A DNA stretch of 64,000 bases. Source: Roseburia_C sp031555935. GTDB taxonomy: Bacteria; Bacillota; Clostridia; Lachnospirales; Lachnospiraceae. The stretch spans positions 27,594-91,593 of the forward strand of contig JAVBTX010000030.1 in NCBI GenBank assembly GCA_031555935.1, in the 5' to 3' direction. Both the position numbers and the translations under genes were made by a program. The notes below the pieces were generated by a model. The model ran no database searches. It saw only the letters and a list, made by a program, of their open reading frames with translations, and was not told the origin of the DNA. Shown here one piece after another: positions 25,666 through 32,812 of this stretch (the first letter of the stretch is position 1; every line of letters starts with the position of its first letter).

Positions 25666-25695
25666 GTGTATATAAACATATACAGTATATATACG
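25654..25695. promoter_or_regulatory. 42-bp palindrome: candidate GntR operator and sdaA terminator
   Basis: Perfect 14-base arms CGTATATATACTGT and ACAGTATATATACG around a 14-base centre that pairs for about four more bases, followed by seven T. On DNA it overlaps the -10 of the operon promoter, as expected for a YtrA-type repressor site. In RNA read through from sdaAA it would fold into a hairpin followed by uridines. Transcripts starting at the operon promoter lack the left arm and would escape termination. Confidence 0.65.
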
Positions 25696-25754
25696 TTTTT
25701 TTGTTTGCAGTGTCCAACAAAACTGGACACCTTAATATTCGAGGGAGGATTACG

Positions 25755-26675
25755 ATGAACTTGCTAGAGTGTTCGATTCCAGAACGACTGATTCAGGATT
25801 TTCGATTAAAAAATATTTCCTTTCAACTAGAGGCGGGCTATATAATGAGCGTGATTGGAGAAAACGGAGCGGGAAAGACAACACTGCTCAAGGCCTTGAT
25901 GGGAGGATTAGAGCTAACCAATAATCAGGAGGTGATGATTGGCGGTAATTCGATGATTCATAATTCCAGAGCGGCAAAGCAGCAGATGGCATTTGTTTTA
26001 CATCAATGTCCATTTCCAATGCAGTTGACAATCAGGGATAATATTCGATTATTTGCTCCGCTTTATGAAAAATGGGATGCACAGATATTTGAAAGGTGGC
26101 GGACTCGTTTTGGTCTGGATGAAAAGATGCCGTTACGGAAGCTGTCAAAGGGACAGCAGATGAAATTTCAACTAGCGTTTGCACTTTCCTATGAGGCATC
26201 TGTATATTTTATGGATGAACCATCGGCAAATCTGGATGTGGAATTTCGAATGGAGTTTTATCAGATATTGCGTGAACTAGTCGCCGATGGAACGAAGAGT
26301 GTTGTCTACGTTACACAGCTAGTCGAAGAACTGGATGGGCTGGCAGATTATGTATTGTGGCTGGAGGAAGGACGGCAGCTTCTGTTTCTGGATATGGAGG
26401 AATTGCAGGAGCGTTTTGGGATTGTCAGTGGCAGGCAGCAGAGCATTGATGCGATTCCGAAAAACTTGCTGGTTGGTAAGCGATGCGGTGAACATCATCA
26501 GGAAGCCATGATTGATGAATGGCAGGGAAAACTGATGCTGCCGCTGCAAAGACGGCGGGCTAGAGTGGAGGAAATCATGTTTTATTTTGCCGAAAATCCA
26601 AAGGCGATGTTTTACTGTCTGGTAACACATAACGAGAAGAAGCCAGAAGCGAAAATGTGGGGAGGTAGTGTGTAA
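25755..26675 (+). CDS. ABC transporter ATP-binding protein
   Basis: 306 residues. Walker A is GENGAGKTT (near residue 37), the signature motif is unusual as LSKGQQMK, and Walker B is VYFMDEPSANLD. The C-terminal 90 residues are a regulatory extension. It belongs to the group of ABC-2 exporter ATPases found with YtrA-type GntR regulators. The ATG at 25755 follows GAGGGAGG; the upstream open frame crosses the promoter and is not coding. The permease partner follows after 73 bases. Confidence 0.9.
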   Translation: MNLLECSIPERLIQDFRLKNISFQLEAGYIMSVIGENGAGKTTLLKALMGGLELTNNQEVMIGGNSMIHNSRAAKQQMAFVLHQCPFPMQLTIRDNIRLFAPLYEKWDAQIFERWRTRFGLDEKMPLRKLSKGQQMKFQLAFALSYEASVYFMDEPSANLDVEFRMEFYQILRELVADGTKSVVYVTQLVEELDGLADYVLWLEEGRQLLFLDMEELQERFGIVSGRQQSIDAIPKNLLVGKRCGEHHQEAMIDEWQGKLMLPLQRRRARVEEIMFYFAENPKAMFYCLVTHNEKKPEAKMWGGSV

Positions 26676-26748
26676 AATAAATTTTACACACGGCGATTTA
26701 AGCTTCGCTCAAAGTCGCCAGACTTTGGAAGAATGGAGATTAAGGTGT

Positions 26749-27474
26749 ATGTTTAAACTGGCATTTTATGAGTTTTGGGCGGATAATAAGAGCTATTATC
26801 GTAAGCATAAAGGGACGGTGGTATTGTATCTGATATTATTTGCAATCATTGGTGGAAATATTATTCTTTCGGATGGAGTAGGTGAAATCAGCTTTTGGTT
26901 GATTTATCTGGCGTTTCTTACTGTTAGTGGAGCGGATTACGATATGGAACATCATTATCCGGCTATCTTTTCTTATGCGCCGTTAAATGTGCAGGAGAAG
27001 AAACATTATCTGCTGATACGGGTGTTTATGAATGGAGCGATGCTGATGGTTGTAGTGCTGTTGTTTAGTATATTGTATATTATCGGCGGGGTCCATTACT
27101 GGTTGGCATGGTTAGGGGTATGGACGATCCTAGTACTGTGCCGGCAGAAAATTCTGTTCTATAAAAACTACAAACAAGTGAACTGCTCGTTATATTATCC
27201 GAATATGACCGTTGTTGAAAAATTTATTTATTGGTTGACACGGATTATGGATATTTTGACATTTGTATATATCTTTATCTATTTGGGGCATTTAGATAAA
27301 ATGCATGAAAAGGTTCAGTTGAACATGGTTCAATTGAATCAGGTTAAGGGGAATCCAGGTGCATATATAGCAATGGGCTGTCTGGTGTATCAATGTTTTT
27401 CGTTGGTATATTTTGTTATCCATGTTAGAATTGCAATGAAACGGCTGAAATTGCCAGAATTGGTTGAAGCTTAG
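26749..27474 (+). CDS. ABC-2 type membrane permease subunit (putative)
   Basis: 241 residues with about five hydrophobic segments (residues 22-45, 50-63, 95-120, 125-140, 175-200, 210-228). No soluble domain. I recognise no specific family, but its place directly after an ABC ATPase and before the GntR gene makes it the likely membrane partner. The start at ATG 26749 follows TAAGG; a hairpin (GGCGA.../...TCGCC, 26693-26721) lies between the ATPase stop and this start and may tune expression. Confidence 0.75.
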   Translation: MFKLAFYEFWADNKSYYRKHKGTVVLYLILFAIIGGNIILSDGVGEISFWLIYLAFLTVSGADYDMEHHYPAIFSYAPLNVQEKKHYLLIRVFMNGAMLMVVVLLFSILYIIGGVHYWLAWLGVWTILVLCRQKILFYKNYKQVNCSLYYPNMTVVEKFIYWLTRIMDILTFVYIFIYLGHLDKMHEKVQLNMVQLNQVKGNPGAYIAMGCLVYQCFSLVYFVIHVRIAMKRLKLPELVEA

Positions 27475-27516
27475 ATGTGTGAATGTTAGAGGATACTAGT
27501 AGAAAGTGAGAAAACA

Positions 27517-27897
27517 ATGAATCTTGTCATTCAAACCAGCAGCAATCTGGCTATTTATGAGCAGATTATTGCCCAGATAAAAAATGAAATTATTGGCGGG
27601 CGTCTTAGCGAAGGTGATATGCTGCCATCCATCCGCTCGCTGGCAAAGGATTTGCAGATTAGCGTGATTACGACCAAGCGGGCATACGAGGAATTGGAAA
27701 AAGAGCAGCTGATTTATTCGGTGGCAGGCAAGGGTTTTTATGTTGCCGAGCAGAATCCGAATCTGTTACGTGAAAAAAAGATAACTGGCATTGAAAGCAG
27801 TTTGCTCGAGATGATTCGCGAGTGCCAGCACGCGGGACTGAACAAAGCAGATTTGCTTGATACAATCAACTTGCTGTGGGAGGATGAAAAATGTTAG
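27517..27897 (+). CDS. GntR family transcriptional regulator, YtrA subfamily
   Basis: 126 residues. A winged helix (about 10-75) shows IYEQIIAQIKNEII, LPSIRSLAKDLQIS and YSVAGKGFYVA, followed by a short C-terminal dimerisation region of about 45 residues, the size that defines the YtrA type rather than ligand-binding GntR proteins. Its stop overlaps the next ABC ATPase start. YtrA repressors usually control their own ABC operon, so the palindrome over the upstream promoter is the expected site. Confidence 0.92.
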   Translation: MNLVIQTSSNLAIYEQIIAQIKNEIIGGRLSEGDMLPSIRSLAKDLQISVITTKRAYEELEKEQLIYSVAGKGFYVAEQNPNLLREKKITGIESSLLEMIRECQHAGLNKADLLDTINLLWEDEKC

Positions 27898-28616
27898 AGC
27901 TTTCACATGTGACGACCTGCGGTCGGAATTTTACGCTTAAGGATATTTCCTTCCAAGTACCAGTGGGGTATATTACCGGTCTGGTGGGTAAAAATGGAGC
28001 CGGAAAGAGTACGCTAATGCGGTTAATATTAGACCTTATTCGTCGAAATAGCGGCAGTATCACCTTAGATGGCATTGATAATATCAGGCAGGGGAGCGCT
28101 TTCCGTGATATGGTTGGTTTTGTGTCAGGGAGCGAAGAACCATTTTTGATGGGCAAGAGTGCGCTAAAAAATGGTGAAATCCTTGGTGCTTGCTATAGTA
28201 ACTGGCAGCCGGAACGGTTTCTTTCCTATTTAAAACAGTTTGGTATTGGAGCAACCAAGGCGAAGCATAAATTATCACAGTTGTCACAGGGACAATTTAT
28301 TCGCTTTCAGTTAGCGTTTGCGCTAGCCCACAAACCAAGACTGTTATTGTTGGATGAACCCACAGCCAATCTCGACCCGGTTTTTCGGATGGAGTTTTTA
28401 CAGTTGCTGCAAGAAGTGATTGAGTCGGAAGAGGTAGGGATTTTGTTTGCTACCCACATCACCTCGGACTTGGATAAAATCGGCGATTATATCGTCGTGC
28501 TTGATGAAGGAAAAATTGTCACTGCAAAAACAAAGGATGAACTACTAGAAGAATACCGTGTTACCAAGCTTTCAGAAGCATTGATACAGCTTGCGAGGGG
28601 GAATCTGAATGAATAA
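27891..28616 (+). CDS. ABC transporter ATP-binding protein
   Basis: 241 residues. Walker A GKNGAGKST, signature LSQGQFIR, Walker B LLLLDEPTANLDP and the switch histidine in ATHIT. It starts seven bases before the GntR stop and overlaps the next membrane gene by eight bases, giving tight translational coupling. Exporter-type ATPase (BcrA-like class). Together with the first pair this operon encodes two ATPases and two membrane proteins. Confidence 0.92.
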   Translation: MLELSHVTTCGRNFTLKDISFQVPVGYITGLVGKNGAGKSTLMRLILDLIRRNSGSITLDGIDNIRQGSAFRDMVGFVSGSEEPFLMGKSALKNGEILGACYSNWQPERFLSYLKQFGIGATKAKHKLSQLSQGQFIRFQLAFALAHKPRLLLLDEPTANLDPVFRMEFLQLLQEVIESEEVGILFATHITSDLDKIGDYIVVLDEGKIVTAKTKDELLEEYRVTKLSEALIQLARGNLNE

Positions 28617-29082
28617 AATAACGATGTTAAACAAAAAAATAAGGCAAGATGACAATGTGTTGTGGTTTATTATCTTGTTTTACAGCTTGGTTTTCTTTGC
28701 GGTGCAAATGATGTTGTGGCGTTCGGATACAGAGGTGCAGGAAAAATACAAATATTTGACTGCTGAAATCATGCTGCTAATTGGAGCCCATCTTCAGTAT
28801 GGCTCGATTACCCAGGTCATTAGTTCTTGGGGACGAAATAAAACCGTCACATATGCTCTGCGCTATCTGCCGCTTGGCCGGCGAGAAATATTTTGGGGAC
28901 ATGTAAAAAGCATTGCCGGCTGGCAGGCATTCTGGCTGGTGTTACTGGCGCTTTCCTATTTGGCAAATCGACATGTGGTTCAAATGATGGATGGAATCTG
29001 GGTGCTTTGCCTAATACTAAATCCCATCGCTATCGTTTGGCAAAAAGAGGGGCGGATTCTTTTTAAGACTTTATCGGATTAG
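28609..29082 (+). CDS. Small membrane protein, probable ABC exporter permease subunit
   Basis: 157 residues with about four hydrophobic segments (18-38, 48-66, 100-118, 125-142). The sequence is shorter than a typical ABC-2 permease and may be a truncated or half-size form. It overlaps the preceding ATPase gene, which is the main support for an exporter role. No specific family recognised. Confidence 0.65.
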   Translation: MNKITMLNKKIRQDDNVLWFIILFYSLVFFAVQMMLWRSDTEVQEKYKYLTAEIMLLIGAHLQYGSITQVISSWGRNKTVTYALRYLPLGRREIFWGHVKSIAGWQAFWLVLLALSYLANRHVVQMMDGIWVLCLILNPIAIVWQKEGRILFKTLSD

Positions 29083-29193
29083 TGTGTAGCTCTTGACAGA
29101 ATGGAGTATAATAGGAACAGATACAAGAGTATAAATTCCCCATGTGGATGCTTGGCGGAATGCAGAGAAAGTAGATATTTTGAGGAAAAAAAG

Positions 29194-30081
29194 ATGGAAT
29201 TTAGAAAAATCACATTGGATGATAGAGAATGGATGAGCACAAAATTTAACGAGGATCAGAGACAGGGTTGCGAATTTACATTTGGTAACAATTATATTTG
29301 GCGTAAAATCTATGATGTAGAAGTAACTGAGATATATGACTGCGCCGTTATTAAACTATCCAGTGAAGGTAAGGTACGCTATTCATTTCCAATCGGCGGC
29401 GGCGATAAGAAAAAGGCGCTGGAAGCGTTGCTTGCGGAGACAAAAGAAAAGCAGCAGGTGTTGCAGATGAATATAATTTTGGAGCAGGATAAGGCGAATC
29501 TGGAAGAATGGTTTCCGGGGCAGTTTGAAATGACGTCTGACCGGGACAGCTTTGATTATATCTACTTGACTGAGAAATTAACTGGCTTGGCTGGTAAAAA
29601 ATTACATGGCAAGCGCAATCATATCGCCCGTTTTAAAGACAATAATTGGAGCTATGAGCCAATGACCAGTGAAAATAAATGGGATTGCCTGAAAATGAAC
29701 GAGCAGTGGTGCGATAAACAACAGTGTAAATGGAATCAGGACATGGAAGATGAATTTTGTGCGGTTGCTGAGGCAATTGAGAATTTTGAAGCACTGGGAT
29801 TTGTTGGTGGTGTACTGCGAATAGATGGTGAAATCGTAGCATTTTCAATTGGTGAGCCACTAAGTGACGACACCTTTGTGGTACACATTGAAAAGGCATT
29901 TTCAGAAATTCAGGGTGCGTATCCAATGATTAACCAGCAGTTTGTTGAGCATGAGTGCCAATCATTCACATATGTGAATCGCGAGGAAGATACTGGCGCA
30001 GAAGGACTTCGCAAAGCTAAAATGTCTTATTATCCAGAAATTTTATTAGAAAAATATGTGGCGAAATACGTTGCAAACTAG
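29194..30081 (+). CDS. DUF2156 family protein (phosphatidylglycerol lysyltransferase C-terminal-like)
   Basis: 295 residues. Two tandem GNAT-like halves typical of DUF2156 are visible: FTFGNNYIWRKIY early, then LHGKRNHIARFK and the C-terminal AFSIGEPLSDDTFVVHIEKAF...YPMINQQFVEHE. The family is related to the catalytic domain of MprF-type aminoacyl-lipid synthases, but this protein has no membrane segments and its substrate is unknown. The ATG at 29194 follows TTGAGG; the open frame extends upstream without a ribosome site. The next gene begins directly after its stop. Confidence 0.85.
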   Translation: MEFRKITLDDREWMSTKFNEDQRQGCEFTFGNNYIWRKIYDVEVTEIYDCAVIKLSSEGKVRYSFPIGGGDKKKALEALLAETKEKQQVLQMNIILEQDKANLEEWFPGQFEMTSDRDSFDYIYLTEKLTGLAGKKLHGKRNHIARFKDNNWSYEPMTSENKWDCLKMNEQWCDKQQCKWNQDMEDEFCAVAEAIENFEALGFVGGVLRIDGEIVAFSIGEPLSDDTFVVHIEKAFSEIQGAYPMINQQFVEHECQSFTYVNREEDTGAEGLRKAKMSYYPEILLEKYVAKYVAN

Positions 30082-30939
30082 ATGACATGGGAGAAAATAA
30101 ACGTGGAGAAGCAGGAGCAAATAGCCTATGCCACCAAACAGATGATACCGGCTTTAACAGAGCTTTGGCTCGAAGCCTTTGGTGATGATAGGGCATATGT
30201 TGATTTTTATTTTGAAAACCGTTTCCATGAAAAAAATATGTTACTATACTTGGTTGATAAGGAACCGGTGGCAATGATATCCATGCTGCCGGCGATTTTG
30301 CATCAAGGGGGAAAGCGGCAAGAAGTGCGTTACATTTATGCGGTGGCAACATCACCGGCATATCGGCGGCGCGGCTACGCGAGAAAATTAATTGAAGCGG
30401 GACGACAATTGCTTCAAGTACCATTCATACTAGAACCGGCGACGAAACCATTAGCTGCCTATTACGAAGGCATGGGATTTACCGAAGGATTTCAGGTTAC
30501 CGAAAATGAGCTAATCTTGCCGTCCATGCAGGCAGCCGCCTATGGGGGACAGCGTTACTGGTTGCTAACGGTTACGCCGAGCGAGTACAAGCAAATTCGC
30601 GACGGGAAATTAGCCGGTGAAGGGTATGTGGAATGGGATGTGGATGCCATTTCTTATGCTTTACAGGAAAATGATTTTTGCGGTGGCTATGCCTATAAGG
30701 TATTTCATGATAATATAGAAGATATTATGCTATATCGGTTAGAGGAAGACTGTCTGAATATTATAGAGACGACACTGAGCGATGCAGACATTCAGGGAGT
30801 AATCGAAAAACTTCGGATTGCACCAGCTAAAATACAGGTTCGCCGGCCGGCAGGAGCTGCTGGCATGGGGAAAAGCTTTGGGATGGTTTTGGGTGATGTG
30901 AAGGTGAAATGCGGGTATTTGAATTTGACGTTGGAATAG
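30082..30939 (+). CDS. GNAT family N-acetyltransferase, two-domain (Eis-like)
   Basis: 285 residues. The N-terminal GNAT core has YIYAVATSPAYRRRGYARKLIEAG (about residues 86-108), with the acetyl-CoA pyrophosphate loop RRRGYA, then AYYEGMGF. The C-terminal half (about 150-285) resembles the second domain of Eis-like acetyltransferases, but I would not claim an aminoglycoside substrate. The ATG abuts the stop of the DUF2156 gene, so the two are coupled. Confidence 0.87.
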   Translation: MTWEKINVEKQEQIAYATKQMIPALTELWLEAFGDDRAYVDFYFENRFHEKNMLLYLVDKEPVAMISMLPAILHQGGKRQEVRYIYAVATSPAYRRRGYARKLIEAGRQLLQVPFILEPATKPLAAYYEGMGFTEGFQVTENELILPSMQAAAYGGQRYWLLTVTPSEYKQIRDGKLAGEGYVEWDVDAISYALQENDFCGGYAYKVFHDNIEDIMLYRLEEDCLNIIETTLSDADIQGVIEKLRIAPAKIQVRRPAGAAGMGKSFGMVLGDVKVKCGYLNLTLE

Positions 30940-30950
30940 GGGACATATAA

Positions 30951-31003
30951 AAAGAACCAATGTGAATGCGGCTTGAAACTAGCCTCCACAGTGGTTCTTT
31001 TTT
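30951..31003 (+). terminator. Intrinsic terminator after the GNAT gene
   Basis: AAGAACCA...TGTG pairs with CACAGTGGTTCTT, followed by six T. Confidence 0.75.
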
Positions 31004-31023
31004 GGTGAATTAAACATCAATAA

Positions 31024-31353
31024 TTAAAAATCAAGTAACTTTCGAACCGCATCTTGCATCTGTGGATGCAGTCTGAATTGGCGAACCAGTTCTTTTTCAA
31101 AACCAGTCAGATGAAAGCTATTGTTGTCTGGTACATACCCAAATGTAGGGAGAATATCTGTGATATTATAAATCTCACAGAGGATGAGCAGCGTGTCTGC
31201 ATCAGGCTGTGATTGCCCACTTTCCCAACCATAAATAGTTTTCGTGGATACATTAATATTTTTCTCGGATAGGCTAAAAGCCACATCAACTACGGAAAGA
31301 AGATTCTTCTTCCGATACTCTTTTAGTATCTTAGCGATATTTTCGTTTTTCAT
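31024..31353 (-). CDS. XRE family helix-turn-helix regulator
   Basis: 109 residues. An N-terminal Cro/C1-type helix-turn-helix is visible: IAKILKEYRKKNLLSVVDVAF, NVSTKTIYGWESGQSQPDADTLLILCEIY. The C-terminal 45 residues (TGFEKELVRQFRLHPQMQDAVRKLL) are a short helical tail seen in many clostridial XRE proteins. GAGGTG precedes the ATG at 31353. It reads away from the frameshifted XRE gene with a shared promoter region. Confidence 0.88.
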   Translation of the reverse strand: MKNENIAKILKEYRKKNLLSVVDVAFSLSEKNINVSTKTIYGWESGQSQPDADTLLILCEIYNITDILPTFGYVPDNNSFHLTGFEKELVRQFRLHPQMQDAVRKLLDF

Positions 31354-31373
31354 ATGCAACACCTCTTTTTTTA

Positions 31374-31402
31374 ATCTTATCTCACAATACTTCACACGTC
31401 AA
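31374..31402 (-). promoter_or_regulatory. Promoter of the XRE regulator
   Basis: Minus strand -35 TTGACG (31397-31402), 17 bases, -10 TAAGAT (31374-31379). Confidence 0.65.
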
Positions 31403-31431
31403 CAAATTCTCGAGTATACGGAAAAAACAAG

Positions 31432-31460
31432 TTTACAATCTTAGAAACAAAGAATATAAT
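31432..31460 (+). promoter_or_regulatory. Promoter of the frameshifted XRE gene
   Basis: -35 TTTACA, 17 bases, -10 TATAAT (31455-31460), 50 bases before the GTG start. Confidence 0.7.
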
Positions 31461-31510
31461 GGAGATAATTAGTGTTTAATTCTTTAAAAATAAGAATTGG
31501 TGGTGAGAAT

Positions 31511-31700
31511 GTGAGTGAGAAGAATGTGACAATCCGATTAGCAGAGTATATTCAAAAAAAAGGGATATCAACTAACATGATTGCAATGGAAACGGGAATT
31601 GCTGAAAAAAAAAATGCAAACCAATGCAACATATTCATTAAGTGCAGCAGAATTTTTGGCGTTATGTGCATATTTAAATGTACGTCCTGAGGACATATAA
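31511..31700 (+). pseudogene. Small XRE-type regulator, frameshifted at an A10 tract
   Basis: The reading frame starts at GTG 31511 after GGTGAG and encodes SEKNVTIRLAEYIQKKGISTNMIAMETGIAEKK. At ten consecutive A (31605-31614) the frame is lost. With nine A the sequence would continue as MQTNATYSLSAAEFLALCAYLNVRPEDI and stop at 31700, a coherent helix-turn-helix ending. The intact product would be about 62 residues. A promoter is intact, so this could be a recent mutation, a sequencing artefact, or a slippage-dependent gene. Confidence 0.75.
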
Positions 31701-31781
31701 TGGTGAACTAAATGCTGTAGTATAGGTATAAGGAGCATAACATAGTAATAACAAGAGCAAGTAAATGTCCAAACCTCATAA

Positions 31782-31807
31782 AAAGGAATCGCTAGTGCGA
31801 TTCCTTT
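31782..31807. terminator. Perfect hairpin after the frameshifted XRE gene
   Basis: AAAGGAATCGC and GCGATTCCTTT pair over a four-base loop. T-richness after it is modest. It ends transcription from the XRE promoter or from the opposite strand. Confidence 0.55.
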
Positions 31808-31909
31808 ACTAATTTTCTGATAGGGATTCATTTTAAACAAAAAGTATCCGATATAAATTTTAAGAGTATGCATACAAGGACGTAGCATTAAAATCAAGGA
31901 GGAAAAGAA

Positions 31910-32767
31910 ATGATGAAGATAACAGGAAATTACGAAAACAAAACCGCTGAGTCTTTCAAAAGCACTGCCATAGGTAGTGCCAATGGCACTGCAAAATCAG
32001 GTGAAGTCAAGGAAAATGGAAAAGAAAACAAAAAGAGCGAGAGCAATAACATTTACGGCGGCAATTTACGACTCGGGCAAGATGAAATTGCAAGTCGACA
32101 AGCGATGGCTGGGCAAGAGGCTTTGAAAAAAATAATGGATGTATTTTCCGGTACACTTAGTGTTGACCGGGAGATGGAGCGTAGTCAGGAAGATATCGAC
32201 AATCAGCATGAAACAATAAAAAGCAACATGGAAACAGTTGCACAATTAGATGAAAAAGAAAAAGGAATGCTTGAAAAATATGGCGTCGAGGAATTCGAAG
32301 AATTATCGCCAGAAATGCGTGATAAATTTACGGACGAAATGAAAAGTATTAAAGATGAGCGAAAGGAATTGAATAAGGGAATTTCCGATGCCAGAAAAAT
32401 AATTGCTGAGCAGAGCGGTTTTATCAAAGCAGTTCACAAGGAACGGCTAAAACATCATGAGATGGTAGATGCCCAGAAAGAAGCGGCGGAAATATTAGAG
32501 GAAGCCAACCGAGAAGTCACGAATATGATGGTTGATGATGCTGTTGATGAGCAGGATGAGCAGCTTGAAGAAATAAAAGAAAGAGCAGAGGAACAGAAAG
32601 AACAGCAGGTAGATTCGAAGGCCGATACACAGCAAGAAACACCAGTGGGTGAAATGTCCCAAGCAGTTCAAAAAGACATCTTAAATGCGGAAGCTGACAA
32701 GCTTGTATCAGAGAAAAAAATAACCAGAGAAGACATCAAGGGCATTGCCTGTGATGAAATGGTATAG
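31910..32767 (+). CDS. Uncharacterised charged helical protein
   Basis: 285 residues, function not recognised. The N-terminus (about 1-50) is polar and low complexity (Asn, Ser, Lys, Gly) after MMKITGNYEN; residues 65-235 are strongly charged and heptad-like, predicting long coiled-coil helices, with a VDDAVDEQDEQLEE acidic stretch; a short C-terminal helix ends in KKITREDIKGIACDEMV. No signal peptide or membrane segment. AAGGAGG lies before the first of two adjacent ATGs. The dnaE promoter is inside its 3' end. A smaller protein near the right edge of the window shows a similar polar start. Confidence 0.7.
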   Translation: MMKITGNYENKTAESFKSTAIGSANGTAKSGEVKENGKENKKSESNNIYGGNLRLGQDEIASRQAMAGQEALKKIMDVFSGTLSVDREMERSQEDIDNQHETIKSNMETVAQLDEKEKGMLEKYGVEEFEELSPEMRDKFTDEMKSIKDERKELNKGISDARKIIAEQSGFIKAVHKERLKHHEMVDAQKEAAEILEEANREVTNMMVDDAVDEQDEQLEEIKERAEEQKEQQVDSKADTQQETPVGEMSQAVQKDILNAEADKLVSEKKITREDIKGIACDEMV

Positions 32768-32773
32768 TATAAT
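32745..32773 (+). promoter_or_regulatory. Promoter of dnaE
   Basis: -35 TTGCCT, 17 bases, -10 TATAAT (32768-32773), overlapping the stop codon of the upstream gene. Confidence 0.7.
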
Positions 32774-32812
32774 GTGATGGAAAAGAACACCCGATAGAAA
32801 AGAGGAAACAGC

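Noticed and set aside
29083..29193. TTGACA and TATAAT close together before the DUF2156 gene
   Set aside because: The spacing is only eight bases, so they do not form one promoter.
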